64,000 nucleotides of DNA from Bartonella florencae (GCF_000312525.1 NZ_HE997452.1:166519-230518), one strand, 5' to 3'. Shown: positions 25,808 through 35,816, counted from the stretch's first letter. The notes: generated by a model not told the origin, from the sequence alone. Program-made: numbers and translations.

Positions 25808-25926
25808 AAAAAATAAAAAGGCTGCAGAATAAATCAATGCAGCCTCTTAATTACGAATGCAGTGTTGGGGGGAGAAATACATACTGCATTCATCCACTAG
25901 GTGTTAGGAGGAAAATAACCTAGCGC
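25808..25926 (-). ncRNA. Candidate anti-Shine-Dalgarno small RNA (alpha-r14 / cuckoo / CcsR-like)
   Basis: Read on the minus strand this is about 119 nt with three hairpins. Hairpin 1: CTAGGT (25923-25918) and ACCTAG (25902-25897), loop containing CCTCCT. Hairpin 2: GAATGCAGT (25891-25883) and ACTGCATTC (25863-25855), loop containing CTCCCCCC. Hairpin 3: AGGCTGCA (25845-25838) and TGCAGCCT (25826-25819), followed by TTTTTATTTTTT, an intrinsic terminator. Two C-rich anti-Shine-Dalgarno loops plus a terminator is the layout described for the alphaproteobacterial alpha-r14/cuckoo family and Rhodobacter CcsR RNAs. A CTTGTC-N17-ATAAAA promoter-like pair at 25961-25933 would start the RNA near 25926. 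It lies 77 bases after sitD, so a processed 3' UTR of the sit mRNA is an alternative. Confidence 0.65.
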
Positions 25927-26002
25927 CGTGCCTTTTATTTAAAACAAACATAAGAGACAAGACACAAAAATGCATGGCTGATATGCATAAACTTTAGAAA
26001 AT

Positions 26003-26908
26003 TCAAATTTCTTGGACCGTGGTTCGGCGAAAGAAAATCGACGTGAAAATAGCAATAAAAATCAGTGTCAAAATCAATACAATTGTTGAAGCAGAATCAG
26101 AACCGATAAATAAGCTAAGATAAATCCCTAAAAAACCAGAAAAAGCTGCAACAAATATAGCAATTACCAACATAAAAGAAAATCGTTTTGTGACAAGATA
26201 AGCAATTGCTCCTGGTGCTATCAGTAAAGAAATAACAAGCACAATTCCAACAGCTTTCAAAGCTGCAACAATCGTGAGAGAAATCATCGTTAAAAGAGTA
26301 TAATGGAGCAATGATATTCGCAACCCCATTGCACGACCTTGTACCGAATCAAAAATATACAGCATAAAATCACGCCATTTTGCTGCTAAAATAAAAGTAA
26401 CAATGGCAGAAATGATTGCTGTCTGTGTAATATCAAGCCAATTAACGCCCAACAGATTACCAAATAGAATATGATTTAAATCTAAGCTACTATAAATAGA
26501 TGTTGCCAAAACAAGCCCTAAACCAAACATCGATGAAAAAACAACACCCATCACTGTATCCTGTTTGATACGACTATTGCTTCCTAAAAAACCTGTTGTA
26601 AGTGCACAAACCATACCCGCAACAAAAGCACCACAAGTAATCAAAGTCATAGTAATATTCTCTGGACGCATATGCTGAAACCAAGCAAAGGGCAAAGAAG
26701 TTAAAAATGCTATCACCCACGGTGTTGCCATATAACCAACAACAACACCTGGAAAAACTGCATGGGAAATGGCATCGCCTAACAGAGCCCATCCTTTCAA
26801 AATAAGAAAACAGGAAAGCATTGCCATTGGAACAGAAAGGATTATAACAATAAGCATGCCTTTCAGCATAAAAGAAAACTGAAAAGGAAGTAGTAATTGA
26901 TCAATCAT
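26003..26908 (-). CDS. sitD: Manganese/iron ABC transporter permease SitD (YfeD)
   Basis: This 301-residue polytopic membrane protein of the ABC-3 family has about eight hydrophobic segments. It has the family hallmark G-W-A-L-L-G-D-A-I-S-H-A-V-F-P-G-V near residue 35, the site that contacts the ATPase, and a late G-I-V-L-V-I-S-L-L-I-A-P-G-A-I-A-Y segment. It should pair with SitC to form the channel. It is last in the operon and its ATG overlaps the sitC stop by four bases. Confidence 0.93.
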   Translation of the reverse strand: MIDQLLLPFQFSFMLKGMLIVIILSVPMAMLSCFLILKGWALLGDAISHAVFPGVVVGYMATPWVIAFLTSLPFAWFQHMRPENITMTLITCGAFVAGMVCALTTGFLGSNSRIKQDTVMGVVFSSMFGLGLVLATSIYSSLDLNHILFGNLLGVNWLDITQTAIISAIVTFILAAKWRDFMLYIFDSVQGRAMGLRISLLHYTLLTMISLTIVAALKAVGIVLVISLLIAPGAIAYLVTKRFSFMLVIAIFVAAFSGFLGIYLSLFIGSDSASTIVLILTLIFIAIFTSIFFRRTTVQEI

Positions 26909-27771
26909 GATAACATCACACCTTTTTTTGCTGCACTTATCCGTAAACGCGCAGCAATATAACCGTGTTTAGGAGCAAAAATAAAAGCTAACATAAATAA
27001 GAATGCTTGAAAAAGAACGACAACACCACCCGTTTGTGCATTCAAAAAATAACTCACATAAACACCTAATACGCTTGTGAATGTCCCAATTATAACTGCA
27101 ATAACCAAGATATTCACAAAACGATCACTTAAAAAATAAGCTGTTGCCCCAGGAGTTACAACCAAACAAATAACCAAAAATGCTCCAACCGTTTGCATAG
27201 CAGCAACGGTACAAGCAGCAAGCAGTGTGAAAAAGAGAATCTTTAAAAACTTTACGTTCAATCCAATGGCACGTGCGTGTGTTTCATCAAATAAAGAAAC
27301 AAGGAGATCTTTCCATTTCAAAAGCAATATAAGTAAAGAGAAAAAGCCAATAAAAGCCAATTGTATAATATCTGATGAACTGACTGCTAAAATATTTCCT
27401 AAAACAATCGTATCAATATTAACAGCCATTGGTTTTAATGATTTGAGAAATAATCCAAAAGCAAAAAAGGAAGAAAAAATGAGACCAATAATAGTATCTT
27501 CTTTCAGTTTTGTCCTCTGATTAAAAAACAACATTGCTGCTGCTGCAAGACCACCAGAAAAAAAAGCTCCCACAGAAAAAGGTAAGCCTAGAAGATAAGC
27601 TCCTGCAACACCAGGGACAATAGAATGAGAAAGTGCATCGCCAATAAGTGACCAACCTTTTAACATCAAAAAAGCAGAAAGAAAGGCACAAACACAGCCA
27701 ACTAACCCCGAAACCCACATCGCATTCACCATATATTGATAGCTCAGTGGCTCAAGCAACCAAGAAATCAT
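26905..27771 (-). CDS. sitC: Manganese/iron ABC transporter permease SitC (YfeC)
   Basis: A second ABC-3 permease of 288 residues, clearly paralogous to Sit[20 protein letters not shown] near residue 37 and [14 protein letters not shown] later. About eight membrane segments are seen. Four-base stop/start overlaps with sitB upstream and sitD downstream indicate one polycistronic mRNA with coupled translation. Confidence 0.93.
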   Translation of the reverse strand: MISWLLEPLSYQYMVNAMWVSGLVGCVCAFLSAFLMLKGWSLIGDALSHSIVPGVAGAYLLGLPFSVGAFFSGGLAAAAMLFFNQRTKLKEDTIIGLIFSSFFAFGLFLKSLKPMAVNIDTIVLGNILAVSSSDIIQLAFIGFFSLLILLLKWKDLLVSLFDETHARAIGLNVKFLKILFFTLLAACTVAAMQTVGAFLVICLVVTPGATAYFLSDRFVNILVIAVIIGTFTSVLGVYVSYFLNAQTGGVVVLFQAFLFMLAFIFAPKHGYIAARLRISAAKKGVMLS

Positions 27772-28598
27772 GCAACATTCTCCATTTTTTGAATATTCTC
27801 ATGAACAGTAGATCCTTTTTTCCCCATAAAGACATCCCCTTTGTTACCACCTTGAAAATCAAAAATATGATGATGCAAAGATCCACCAAAAGTTTTCTCC
27901 AAATTTTCCTTGGTAAAGACAGTTTCTGTTAGCCCCGAAGCCAAAACCGTTCCTTTGATTAGAAGCGTATGATCACAAAATTCCGGAACAGAACCTAAAT
28001 TGTGGGTAGAAACCAAGATCACTGCTCCTTCTTTACGAAGATCTTGTAACAAAGCAATGATTTTATCTTCTGTTGTAACATCAACCCCTGTAAACGGTTC
28101 ATCTAATAAAATAGCTTTTGCTTTCTGTGCCAGAGCACGCGCCAGAAAAACACGCTTTTTCTGGCCACCAGAAAGTTCTCCAATCTGGCGCTTAGCAAAA
28201 GGCAACATATCCACGCGTTCCAAAGCAACACGCACAGCTTCATAATCCCGTGCCCGTGCATAACGAAAAAAGTTCATGTGACCATAACGTCCCATCAAGA
28301 CAACATCTTCAACAAGAACAGGAAAATTCCAATCAACATCTTCACTCTGAGGAACATAAGCAATGAGGTTTTTTTTCAAAGCCGTATCAACGGGTAAACC
28401 AAACATGCGAATTTTTCCTTTTGAAGGACGCACAAACCCCATAATTGCTTTAAATAATGTTGACTTACCTGATCCATTTACGCCAACCAATGCGGTAATA
28501 GAACCCCTTGGGCTTTCAAAATCTACCTCGCGTAAAGCTGTATGTCCATTACGATAAGTTACTGTTACCTCTTGGGCAAATATTCCAGATTTCGTCAT
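27768..28598 (-). CDS. sitB: Manganese/iron ABC transporter ATP-binding protein SitB (YfeB)
   Basis: This 276-residue cytosolic ATPase has Walker [10 protein letters not shown] at 39-47, the ABC signature L-S-G-G-Q-K-K-R at about 142-149, Walker [13 protein letters not shown] and the switch histidine in V-S-T-H-N-L. The C-terminal extension after residue 235 is His-rich ([10 protein letters not shown]). It drives import by the SitC/SitD channel and overlaps both neighbours by four bases. Confidence 0.94.
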   Translation of the reverse strand: MTKSGIFAQEVTVTYRNGHTALREVDFESPRGSITALVGVNGSGKSTLFKAIMGFVRPSKGKIRMFGLPVDTALKKNLIAYVPQSEDVDWNFPVLVEDVVLMGRYGHMNFFRYARARDYEAVRVALERVDMLPFAKRQIGELSGGQKKRVFLARALAQKAKAILLDEPFTGVDVTTEDKIIALLQDLRKEGAVILVSTHNLGSVPEFCDHTLLIKGTVLASGLTETVFTKENLEKTFGGSLHHHIFDFQGGNKGDVFMGKKGSTVHENIQKMENVA

Positions 28599-29503
28599 TG
28601 GCTTTTTACTCCCTCTAATAAGGCATTGCTAATACGTCCACTTGTGACACGTAATAAATCAATATAAGTGGGTACCTCACCATTTTTCTCACTCAGAGAA
28701 TCAACATAAAGAACACCGCCGTATTTAGCCCCTGTTTCTCTTGCGACTTGTTTAGCAGGTGCTGGAGAAATTGTGCTCTCAGAAAAAATTGCATGAATAT
28801 TGTATTTGCGAACCATATCAATAACATGCTTAACTTGTTGCGGCGTTCCTTGTTGATCCGCATTAATAGGCCATAAATAAAGTTCTTTTAGATCAAAATC
28901 ACGTGCCAAATAGCTAAAGGCACCCTCACTGGTTACAAGCCAGCGTTTATCTTGAGGAACAGCTGCCAATTCAGCTCTAATGGGATCAATCGTTGCGCGA
29001 ATCTTTTGCTTATAAATTTCAGCATTTTCTTTATAAATAGCAGCATTTTCAGGATCATATTTTACGAAAGCATCGCGAATATTATCAACGTAAATCAGAG
29101 CAGAAGTCGGTGACATCCATGCATGGGGATTTGGCTTACCACTAAAGGGACCCTCACCAATTGTAATAGGTACAATACCTTTTGAAACAACAACACTTGG
29201 AACATCCTTGATGTTTTGAAAAAACTTTTCAAACCAAAGTTCTAACTCTAATCCATTCCAAAATACAAGGTTGGCCCCTTGGGCACGCATAAGATCGCGG
29301 GGGGTGGGCTGATATTCATGAATTTCTGCACCTGGTTTTGTAATGGATTCAACATCAGCAGCATCACCTGCTACATTGCGCGCCATATCAGCAATAATAG
29401 TGAATGTTGTAACAGCTTTAAATTTACCAGCAGATAAAGCAAAATTGGGTGTAAAAAAAATAATATTCCCAAAAACTATGGTGAAAAACGTTCTTACGTT
29501 CAT
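28595..29503 (-). CDS. sitA: Manganese/iron-binding periplasmic protein SitA (YfeA)
   Basis: This 302-residue cluster A-I solute-binding protein has a signal peptide (about 1-25, ending A-L-S-A). The expected four metal ligands are visible: His62 (E-I-H-E-Y), His127 (N-P-H-A-W), Glu193 (T-S-E-G-A-F) and Asp268 (Y-V-D-S-L). His-His-Glu-Asp is the Mn/Fe-type set seen in PsaA and SitA; zinc binders such as ZnuA carry a third histidine. This argues for manganese or ferrous iron rather than zinc. It is first in the sitABCD operon, with a possible Fur/Mur-type operator upstream. Confidence 0.94.
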   Translation of the reverse strand: MNVRTFFTIVFGNIIFFTPNFALSAGKFKAVTTFTIIADMARNVAGDAADVESITKPGAEIHEYQPTPRDLMRAQGANLVFWNGLELELWFEKFFQNIKDVPSVVVSKGIVPITIGEGPFSGKPNPHAWMSPTSALIYVDNIRDAFVKYDPENAAIYKENAEIYKQKIRATIDPIRAELAAVPQDKRWLVTSEGAFSYLARDFDLKELYLWPINADQQGTPQQVKHVIDMVRKYNIHAIFSESTISPAPAKQVARETGAKYGGVLYVDSLSEKNGEVPTYIDLLRVTSGRISNALLEGVKSQ

Positions 29504-29535
29504 TGATTCTCTCTTTCCTTATATGCTTTCTTTTT

Positions 29536-29567
29536 ATTGCGAATAATTTGCATTATCATTTAGCAAT
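29536..29567 (-). promoter_or_regulatory. Candidate Fur/Mur-type operator upstream of sitA
   Basis: Minus-strand GATAAT-GCAA-ATTATTC (29557-29541) is a near-palindrome, enclosed by a perfect outer pair ATTGC (29536-29540) and GCAAT (29563-29567). It lies 38-53 bases upstream of the sitA ATG, where a promoter-blocking repressor would bind. It resembles Fur-family boxes; in Rhizobiales the Fur homologue Mur represses sit genes in response to manganese. The match is by eye only. Confidence 0.45.
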
Positions 29568-29723
29568 AGCAGTTATCTTTTATGTTTGCAATGAAGGATT
29601 AGAAGAAAAATAATCTTTCAAGATGTTTCAAAACAGTATTTTTCATCTTGAAAAAATTGATGATTTAAAGTGAGCTTATTTTGATAAAAAATCTCTTTCA
29701 AGAAGCTCTATCGCTCTTGAATA

Positions 29724-29750
29724 CTAAAAAGGAGCACTTAAAAATGCTCC
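29724..29750 (-). terminator. Intrinsic terminator of pheT
   Basis: On the minus strand GGAGCA (29750-29745) pairs with TGCTCC (29736-29731), followed by TTTTT (29730-29726), 37 bases after the pheT stop. Confidence 0.85.
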
Positions 29751-29786
29751 CACTTTATGCAAATGTCTTATAAAAAATGCGAAAAC

Positions 29787-32201
29787 TCAGCAGCGCAAAC
29801 ATGCACCTGTCATTTTGGCAACATTCTCCACTATCTTTAAGGCAAGCTCTTCCAAATCTTCATCTGTTAGAGTTCGCTCCATGGGCTGAAGGGTTACTTC
29901 AATCGCAACAGATTTTTTATCTTCCCCAAGGCTTGAATCTTCAAAAATATCAAAAACCTGCACTGAATGAATAAGCTTTTTATCGGCTCCACTTGCAGCA
30001 CGCACAATAAGAGAAGAGGCAACAGTTTTATCAGCTACAAAAGCAAAATCACGCCGCACCATTTGAAAAGGCGAGAGTTTCAAAGGAGGACGGCTTTTGG
30101 TTGTTTTTTTCTTTGATTCTGGAATTTGATCAAGAAAAACTTCAAAACCACATACAGGGCCACTGACATCTAACTTTTCTAATGTAGCTGGATGAAAAAC
30201 GCCAAAAAAACCGAGAGTAACCTTTGATCCAAGCCTCATTATTCCTGAACGACCAGGATGATACCAATCAGGCGCCCCAACTTCAATTTGAACCTTGTCA
30301 CTGTCTATACCACATGCTTCTAAAACAGCCAATGCATCTGCTTTTGCATCAAAAACATCAACGGCTGTTGCATTTCCATTCCAAAAGCGCCCTGCTCCTT
30401 TAAATTGTTCTGTTCCACGACGAATCCCACTCGCAACACGATGTTGTTTATCAGGGCTGTCGCCTTCATAAACGTTGGAAACTTCAAACAAAGCAAGATC
30501 TGGAAAACCACGATCAGCATTGCGCTGTGCTGCCACCAACAAACCTGGCAAAAGAGAAGGACGCATCACCGACATATCCGCAGAAATAGGATTTACTAAT
30601 TTAAGTCGTGCTTGACCTCCATCAAAAGCAAACGCCTGATTTTCAGAAATAAAGGACCACGTTACAGCCTCTTTCATACCGCGATGTGCCAAAGTCAAAC
30701 GTGTAAGACGTGAACGAAGCTGTGAAACTGTTAAAACTGGGCCTTTGCCTTCTGTAAAATTCTCCAATGGAATAGGCTCAATTTTCTCTAACCCATAAAT
30801 CCTCATCACCTCTTCTACTAAATCGGCTTTACCACCAATATCAGGGCGCCATGTTGGAACTTTAACCGTAACGATATCTCCCTTTCCTTCAATACAAAAG
30901 CCAAGCTTTTCTAAAATAGCGATGACTTGTTCGTGCTCTATTTGCAAATGTGTTAAACGTTTAATTTCAGAAAAAGGGAAAGAAATCTGATTAACTGCTG
31001 GTTGCTGATAACCAACAACCTTTTTCTTGGATACTTCACCACCACAAAGACGCAAGGTTAATTCTGTTGCAATCTCAAGCCCTGTTTCCATAAAAGCTGG
31101 ATCAACACCTCTTTCAAACCGATAACGCGCATCACTGATAAGGCCTAATGCACGCCCCGTTTGCGCAATGCTCTTTGTATCCCATAATGCTGATTCAATA
31201 ATAACACGCCGTGTCGTCTCATCACAGCTTGTTCTCTCACCACCCATGATACCAGCAATGGAAACAACACCCTCTTCATCGGCAATGACACAATCTTTCA
31301 TGCCCAAATTATAGGTTTTTCCATTCAGTGCTTGAAGCTTTTCACCTTCATGGGCACAGCGTACATACAAATTGCCTTTAATTTTATCCGCATCAAAAAC
31401 ATGAAGCGGACGACCAAGATCAAAACTGATGTAATTTGTCATATCAACCAATGCATTAATTGGCCTTAAACCGATTGCACTTAAACGCCGCTGCATCCAT
31501 TGTGGTGATGAACCATTTTGAACATTACGCACTTCACGCCAAGCAAACCCTAAACATAAGGATGTGCTGGACGAGAAATCTAAAGAAACATCAAGTGGTG
31601 TTTCAAAGGTAACATCGAATTGTGGTAAGGATAATTCTTTTAATTTTCCTACTCCAGCAGCAGCAAGATCACGGGCAATGCCGCGAACACCGGTGCAATC
31701 AGAACGATTAGGAGTCAAACCAACATCAATGATCGGATCATCTAAACCAGCATAAGCTGCAAATGCCCTTCCAATAGGTGCATCTTCTGGAAGCTCGATA
31801 ATCCCATCATGTTCACCTGATAACTCAAGTTCGGCCGATGAACACATCATTCCAAAACTCTCAACACCGCGGATTTTTCCTACCGATAGCGTTACATCAA
31901 GTCCTGGTACATAAGTCCCTAGTAACGCAAGGACACCAACAAGTCCAGCGCGTGCATTTGGTGCACCGCAGATAACTTGTAGAGGTGTAGCAGAACCTGT
32001 ATCGACTGATAAAATCTGGAGTTTATCTGCATCAGGATGTTTTTCTGCCGTTAAAACTTTCGCAATAACAAATCCTTTTAAAGAAGAACGGTCATCAACA
32101 TGGTCAACCTCAAGCCCTATAGCCGTTAGTTTCTCACAAATTTCATCCAAAGACGCATCTGTCTCTAAGTGATCTTTTAACCACGACAATGTAAATTTCA
32201 T
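29787..32201 (-). CDS. pheT: Phenylalanyl-tRNA synthetase beta chain
   Basis: PheT is the 804-residue beta subunit of the alpha2-beta2 enzyme that charges tRNA-Phe. The N-terminal EMAP-type tRNA-binding domain (about 40-150) shows A-x-K-H-P-D-A-D-K-L. The middle carries the B5 domain and editing region. The last about 95 residues form the FDX-ACB anticodon-binding domain ([13 protein letters not shown], ending M-T-G-A-C-L-R). It follows pheS by 43 bases and ends in its own terminator. Confidence 0.97.
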   Translation of the reverse strand: MKFTLSWLKDHLETDASLDEICEKLTAIGLEVDHVDDRSSLKGFVIAKVLTAEKHPDADKLQILSVDTGSATPLQVICGAPNARAGLVGVLALLGTYVPGLDVTLSVGKIRGVESFGMMCSSAELELSGEHDGIIELPEDAPIGRAFAAYAGLDDPIIDVGLTPNRSDCTGVRGIARDLAAAGVGKLKELSLPQFDVTFETPLDVSLDFSSSTSLCLGFAWREVRNVQNGSSPQWMQRRLSAIGLRPINALVDMTNYISFDLGRPLHVFDADKIKGNLYVRCAHEGEKLQALNGKTYNLGMKDCVIADEEGVVSIAGIMGGERTSCDETTRRVIIESALWDTKSIAQTGRALGLISDARYRFERGVDPAFMETGLEIATELTLRLCGGEVSKKKVVGYQQPAVNQISFPFSEIKRLTHLQIEHEQVIAILEKLGFCIEGKGDIVTVKVPTWRPDIGGKADLVEEVMRIYGLEKIEPIPLENFTEGKGPVLTVSQLRSRLTRLTLAHRGMKEAVTWSFISENQAFAFDGGQARLKLVNPISADMSVMRPSLLPGLLVAAQRNADRGFPDLALFEVSNVYEGDSPDKQHRVASGIRRGTEQFKGAGRFWNGNATAVDVFDAKADALAVLEACGIDSDKVQIEVGAPDWYHPGRSGIMRLGSKVTLGFFGVFHPATLEKLDVSGPVCGFEVFLDQIPESKKKTTKSRPPLKLSPFQMVRRDFAFVADKTVASSLIVRAASGADKKLIHSVQVFDIFEDSSLGEDKKSVAIEVTLQPMERTLTDEDLEELALKIVENVAKMTGACLRC

Positions 32202-32244
32202 TTTAAAACCTCACATCAAAGCTTCTGATAAGATCACAAATTTC

Positions 32245-33318
32245 TTAAACTGGAAAAAAAGCTGGCATATCAAAACAACGAAAACCATAATGATCTAACC
32301 AACGTAGATCAGCATCAAAAAAAGCCCGTAAATCAGGCATACCGTATTTTAACATGGCAATCCGATCAATGCCCATACCCCATGCAAAACCTTGATACTC
32401 ATCGGGATCTAAACCAACATTTTTTAAGACATGAGGATGCACCATTCCACACCCTAAGATTTCTAACCAATCCTCTCCTTCTCCAAATTTTACTTCTGAA
32501 CCAGAGCGATCACATTGAATATCTACTTCCATAGACGGTTCTGTAAAAGGAAAAAAAGAAGGACGAAAACGCATCTTTACTGAAGGAACTTCAAAAAAGG
32601 CTTTACAAAAAGTCTCATGCAACCACATCATATGAGCAATGGTAGAAGTTTTATCAATCACAAGACCTTCTACCTGATGAAACATGGGCGAATGCGTCGC
32701 ATCCGAATCCATACGATATGTTTTCCCAGGAATAATAATGCGTATCGGTGCTTTTTGCTTTTCCATGGTACGAATTTGCACAGGCGAGGTATGGGTGCGT
32801 AATAATTTCCGCTCTCCCATTTTATCAACATCAAAAAAGAAGGTATCATGCATTTCGCGCGCTGGATGACCTTCAGGAAAATTCAAGGCCGTAAAATTAT
32901 AATAATCTGTTTCAATATCTGGTCCTTCTGCAAGAGAAAAGCCCATCTTCGTGTAAATAGCTATAATTTCCTCAATGACCTGTGAGATTGGATGAATACG
33001 CCCCCGTTCCATAGGCGAAGAACGAACAGGTAAGGTTACATCAATTTTTTCACGAGAAAGGCGTGCATCCATGGCTTGGCGCCTCAAAAAATCACGCTTT
33101 TGCGTCCATAATTCTAAAATGCGATTTTTTAACTCATTAAGAGCTGGGCCAACTTTTTGACGCTCACTAGCATCCATTTTTCCTAATGCTTTTAATCTTT
33201 CAGAGATGCTGCCCTTTTTGCCTAATGCTGCAATACGCACTGTTTCAAGTGCTTGTTCATCACCAGCTGCCTCTAAAGCTAAACAAATTTCTTGTTCCAA
33301 ACGCTCAATGTCGCTCAT
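32245..33318 (-). CDS. pheS: Phenylalanyl-tRNA synthetase alpha chain
   Basis: The 357-residue catalytic subunit is a class II synthetase. It has an N-terminal coiled-coil (about 1-90) that reaches the tRNA. Motif 2 contains [12 protein letters not shown], and motif 3 contains [17 protein letters not shown]. The [17 protein letters not shown] segment lines the active site. It is separated from rplT by a terminator-like hairpin, so its transcription is probably tuned or independent. Confidence 0.97.
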   Translation of the reverse strand: MSDIERLEQEICLALEAAGDEQALETVRIAALGKKGSISERLKALGKMDASERQKVGPALNELKNRILELWTQKRDFLRRQAMDARLSREKIDVTLPVRSSPMERGRIHPISQVIEEIIAIYTKMGFSLAEGPDIETDYYNFTALNFPEGHPAREMHDTFFFDVDKMGERKLLRTHTSPVQIRTMEKQKAPIRIIIPGKTYRMDSDATHSPMFHQVEGLVIDKTSTIAHMMWLHETFCKAFFEVPSVKMRFRPSFFPFTEPSMEVDIQCDRSGSEVKFGEGEDWLEILGCGMVHPHVLKNVGLDPDEYQGFAWGMGIDRIAMLKYGMPDLRAFFDADLRWLDHYGFRCFDMPAFFPV

Positions 33319-33341
33319 ATCATTGCCTATTTTTTGAATAG

Positions 33342-33374
33342 AAAAAAACCCGCACTAGCAAAAACCAGTACGGG
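33342..33374 (-). terminator. Terminator or attenuator between rplT and pheS
   Basis: On the minus strand CCCGTACT (33374-33367) pairs with AGTGCGGG (33356-33349) with one mismatch, followed by seven T. It lies 40 bases after the rplT stop and 24 bases before the pheS start. It either ends the rpmI-rplT mRNA or attenuates read-through into pheST. Confidence 0.7.
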
Positions 33375-33413
33375 ACCCCGAATAAATCAATGCTTTAAGA
33401 GAACACGACTGGC

Positions 33414-33815
33414 TTATTTGACAGCGCCTTCAAAAGCATTAGGCGTTGTATTTTTCAAATATTCCAACGCCTTCTTTGCAGAAGCAACTAAAGCAGAAAA
33501 TGCCGCTTTTTCATGGATTGCTATATCTGAAAGAACTTTACGATCAATTTCAATACCCGCTTTTGATAAACCATCAATAAAGCGACCATATGTTAAGCCT
33601 TCTGCACGAACAGCCGCGTTAATTCTCTGAATCCACAACGCACGGAAAGTACGTTTCCTATTTTTGCGATCACGATAAGCGTATTGTTTTGAACGATCAA
33701 CCGCTGCCTTCGCCGCACGAATGGTATTTTTACGACGACCGTAAAAACCTTCAGCCTGTTTTAGAACTTTTTTGTGCTTAGCGTGCGCCGTTACACCTCT
33801 TTTTACACGTGCCAT
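33414..33815 (-). CDS. rplT: 50S ribosomal protein L20
   Basis: L20 binds 23S rRNA early in large-subunit assembly. At 133 residues it is slightly longer than the E. coli protein. Conserved blocks: [19 protein letters not shown], then [20 protein letters not shown] and [11 protein letters not shown]. It lies 33 bases after rpmI in the same transcript. Confidence 0.98.
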   Translation of the reverse strand: MARVKRGVTAHAKHKKVLKQAEGFYGRRKNTIRAAKAAVDRSKQYAYRDRKNRKRTFRALWIQRINAAVRAEGLTYGRFIDGLSKAGIEIDRKVLSDIAIHEKAAFSALVASAKKALEYLKNTTPNAFEGAVK

Positions 33816-33848
33816 GTAATACTCTCCTCAAAATCAAAAGCGTAAGGT

Positions 33849-34052
33849 TTAAATACCATTTGGCAAATAATACTGAATAACTTTTTTGGTATCTTGTTCG
33901 CATAAAACCATCGTTCCGCGTGCATCACGAATAAATTTATTCGAACGTTTAATCATACCATGACGTTTACCTGCAGCTGCTACTTTAACTTTGCCTGACG
34001 CAGTGATTTTAAACCGCTTTTTAGCGGATGATTTGGTCTTCATCTTGGGCAT
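33849..34052 (-). CDS. rpmI: 50S ribosomal protein L35
   Basis: This 67-residue basic protein begins [14 protein letters not shown] and contains [15 protein letters not shown], as L35 does. It starts the rpmI-rplT unit. infC, the usual upstream partner, is not here; a non-coding structured leader precedes the gene. Confidence 0.97.
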   Translation of the reverse strand: MPKMKTKSSAKKRFKITASGKVKVAAAGKRHGMIKRSNKFIRDARGTMVLCEQDTKKVIQYYLPNGI

Positions 34053-34123
34053 TTTGCTACTCCATACAATATATAATGTTTATTCATAAAATTTATTTGT
34101 TCATAAAAGTGGATTTATTCACT

Positions 34124-34176
34124 CAAGCGGACCAGCGCTTGAACAAGCATTTAAACAGACACGGCATGCCCTGCCG
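34124..34176 (-). promoter_or_regulatory. Structured leader upstream of rpmI-rplT
   Basis: Two hairpins lie 70-125 bases before rpmI: CAAGCG/CGCTTG (34124-34129 and 34136-34141) and CGGCA/TGCCG (34162-34166 and 34172-34176). L20 represses the rpmI-rplT mRNA in other bacteria by binding a leader structure, so this could be such a site; that is inference only. Confidence 0.38.
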
Positions 34177-34230
34177 GACGGTTCTAACAGCGTTTTCATA
34201 AGCTAATATACACAAAATAGCAAGAGCGTA

Positions 34231-34977
34231 TCAAAAAAAAATCGGAGCTCCATTGCCTTGAACTTCAACCAAAGGTGCTGGAATTGTATTCGTTTTCATT
34301 GCTGCTTTACAGAGATCAGCAATAATGCAGTGTATACATTGTGCTTTACGTGCTTGACAAACATAACGCCCATGCAAAATGAGCCAATGATGCGCATGAC
34401 GTAGATAATGGGTTGGTATAATCTTGAGTAGTTTTTCTTCAACGATATCTGGTGTTTTACCAGGCGCTAAACCAAGACGGTTACTTAAACGAAAAATATG
34501 GGTATCGACCGCTAGTGTAGGCTGACCAAAAGCAATATTTAAGACAACATTGGCCGTTTTACGCCCTACTCCAGGAAGTGCCATAAGTGCTTCACGTGTA
34601 TCTGGCACTTGACCATCATAGTGATCAATTAGGAAATTGCAAAGTGCATAAACATTGCGTGCTTTCGCACGCCAAAGACCAATGCTACGAATATGACGTG
34701 CAATCTCTTCTTCTCCTAATGAAACCATTTTTTCTGGTTGATCAGCGATGCGAAATAATTCTTTTGTTGCTTTATTAACACTGGTATCCGTTGCTTGAGC
34801 CGAAAGCACAACAGCAATCAAAAGAGTAAAAATATCTGTATAAATCAAATCACTCTTAGGAGATGGGCGTTGGACAGAAAAACGGCGAAATATTTCTTCA
34901 ATTTCATCTTCCCTGTATAATATTGCAGAAGATTTTCGTACCTTTGACAATTTTGTTTTTATTGTTCTTTGAGTCAT
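34231..34977 (-). CDS. nth: Endonuclease III (DNA glycosylase/AP lyase)
   Basis: Nth removes oxidised pyrimidines from DNA and nicks the abasic site. In the 248-residue protein the helix-hairpin-helix is L-P-G-V-G-R-K-T-A with catalytic Lys140, and the general base is Asp158 in A-V-D-T-H. The 4Fe-4S ligands Cys207, 214, 217 and 223 follow the expected C-x6-C-x2-C-x5-C spacing. About 28 residues before the core are extra relative to the E. coli enzyme. It is divergent from the hsp20 gene. Confidence 0.96.
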   Translation of the reverse strand: MTQRTIKTKLSKVRKSSAILYREDEIEEIFRRFSVQRPSPKSDLIYTDIFTLLIAVVLSAQATDTSVNKATKELFRIADQPEKMVSLGEEEIARHIRSIGLWRAKARNVYALCNFLIDHYDGQVPDTREALMALPGVGRKTANVVLNIAFGQPTLAVDTHIFRLSNRLGLAPGKTPDIVEEKLLKIIPTHYLRHAHHWLILHGRYVCQARKAQCIHCIIADLCKAAMKTNTIPAPLVEVQGNGAPIFF

Positions 34978-35001
34978 TCTTGAAGTCTCTCAATCTTCTC
35001 T

Positions 35002-35030
35002 CTTGAAGTTATCACCTACACTCGCCATAT
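35002..35030 (+). promoter_or_regulatory. RpoH-type heat-shock promoter of hsp20
   Basis: CTTGAA (35002-35007), a 17-base spacer and CCATAT (35025-35030) match the alphaproteobacterial sigma-32 pattern. The start codon lies 71 bases downstream. The same geometry recurs before grpE and dnaK. Confidence 0.65.
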
Positions 35031-35101
35031 GAGAGAGAAATGCAGCGAACACTTTTTATAGAGTTTGGTCAAGTAAAGCCGCTTTAAAGAGGATATTCAC
35101 A

Positions 35102-35533
35102 ATGACACATGTGACGCCTTTCTCCAATCCCTTTCTTTTAGGATTTGAAACGATAGAAAAAACACTGCGACGTATTGGTAAAGCGGATGAAGCTTATCCA
35201 GCTTATAATATTGAGCGTCTGAACAAAAATGATGAGGCAAATCATATACGCATAACTTTAGCTGTTGCGGGATTTAAAGTCGATAATCTCAATATTCTGC
35301 TCGATGACAATCAACTGATCATTCATGGTAAACAAACAGACAATCAAAATCACCAATATTTATATCATGGTATAGCTGCACGCCAATTTCAACGGATCTT
35401 TGTTCTCGCCGAAGGAATGCACGTTACAAATGCTGAGTTGAAAAATGGACTGTTATCCATTAATCTATATCAACCAAAGTTAAAAAAACAAACAAAACAA
35501 ATTCCAATTAAAATTAGCAATGGTGAGGTATAA
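35102..35533 (+). CDS. Small heat-shock protein, Hsp20/IbpA family
   Basis: This 143-residue chaperone holds unfolding proteins until DnaK acts. Its alpha-crystallin domain (about 36-130) begins A-Y-N-I-E-R and shows I-R-I-T-L-A-V-A-G-F and I-I-H-G-K-Q. The segment R-Q-F-Q-R-I-F-V-L-A-E-G is followed by A-x-L-K-N-G-L-L-S-I-N-L, the A-x-x-x-N-G-x-L signature of the family. The C-terminal I-P-I motif, used to link oligomers, is present. It is upstream of DUF1150 and behind the RpoH-type promoter. Confidence 0.93.
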   Translation: MTHVTPFSNPFLLGFETIEKTLRRIGKADEAYPAYNIERLNKNDEANHIRITLAVAGFKVDNLNILLDDNQLIIHGKQTDNQNHQYLYHGIAARQFQRIFVLAEGMHVTNAELKNGLLSINLYQPKLKKQTKQIPIKISNGEV

Positions 35534-35559
35534 AAGTTAAGGTGTAAAGGAATAAGGAA

Positions 35560-35811
35560 ATGGGAGAACATAAACAAAACTTGTCTTTACAGAATGCGTC
35601 ATATCCTGATGCGGGGCAAATTGCTTATTTGAAAAAAATTTGTACAGATGATTTGGCTAAAAATTTTCCAGATCTTCCACCAATGACCCCAGGCATTACA
35701 ATATGGGCTCTCTTTGGTGAAACAGGTTATCCAATCATTTTATCCGATGAGCGCTCTATCGCTCTTGCGGGAGCTAATGAACATGAGCTACAAATTGTAA
35801 CTCTACACTAA
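35560..35811 (+). CDS. DUF1150 family protein
   Basis: This 83-residue protein lies 26 bases after hsp20, almost certainly in the same transcript. DUF1150 proteins are small and alphaproteobacterial, and in my knowledge they are frequently found next to Hsp20 genes. The conserved core is visible: T-x-x-W-A-L-F-G-E-T-G-Y-P-I-I-L-S-D-E-R-S-I-A-L-A-G-A-N-E-H. No function is established. Cotranscription from an RpoH promoter suggests a role in heat stress. Confidence 0.9.
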   Translation: MGEHKQNLSLQNASYPDAGQIAYLKKICTDDLAKNFPDLPPMTPGITIWALFGETGYPIILSDERSIALAGANEHELQIVTLH

Positions 35812-35816
35812 ATTGC

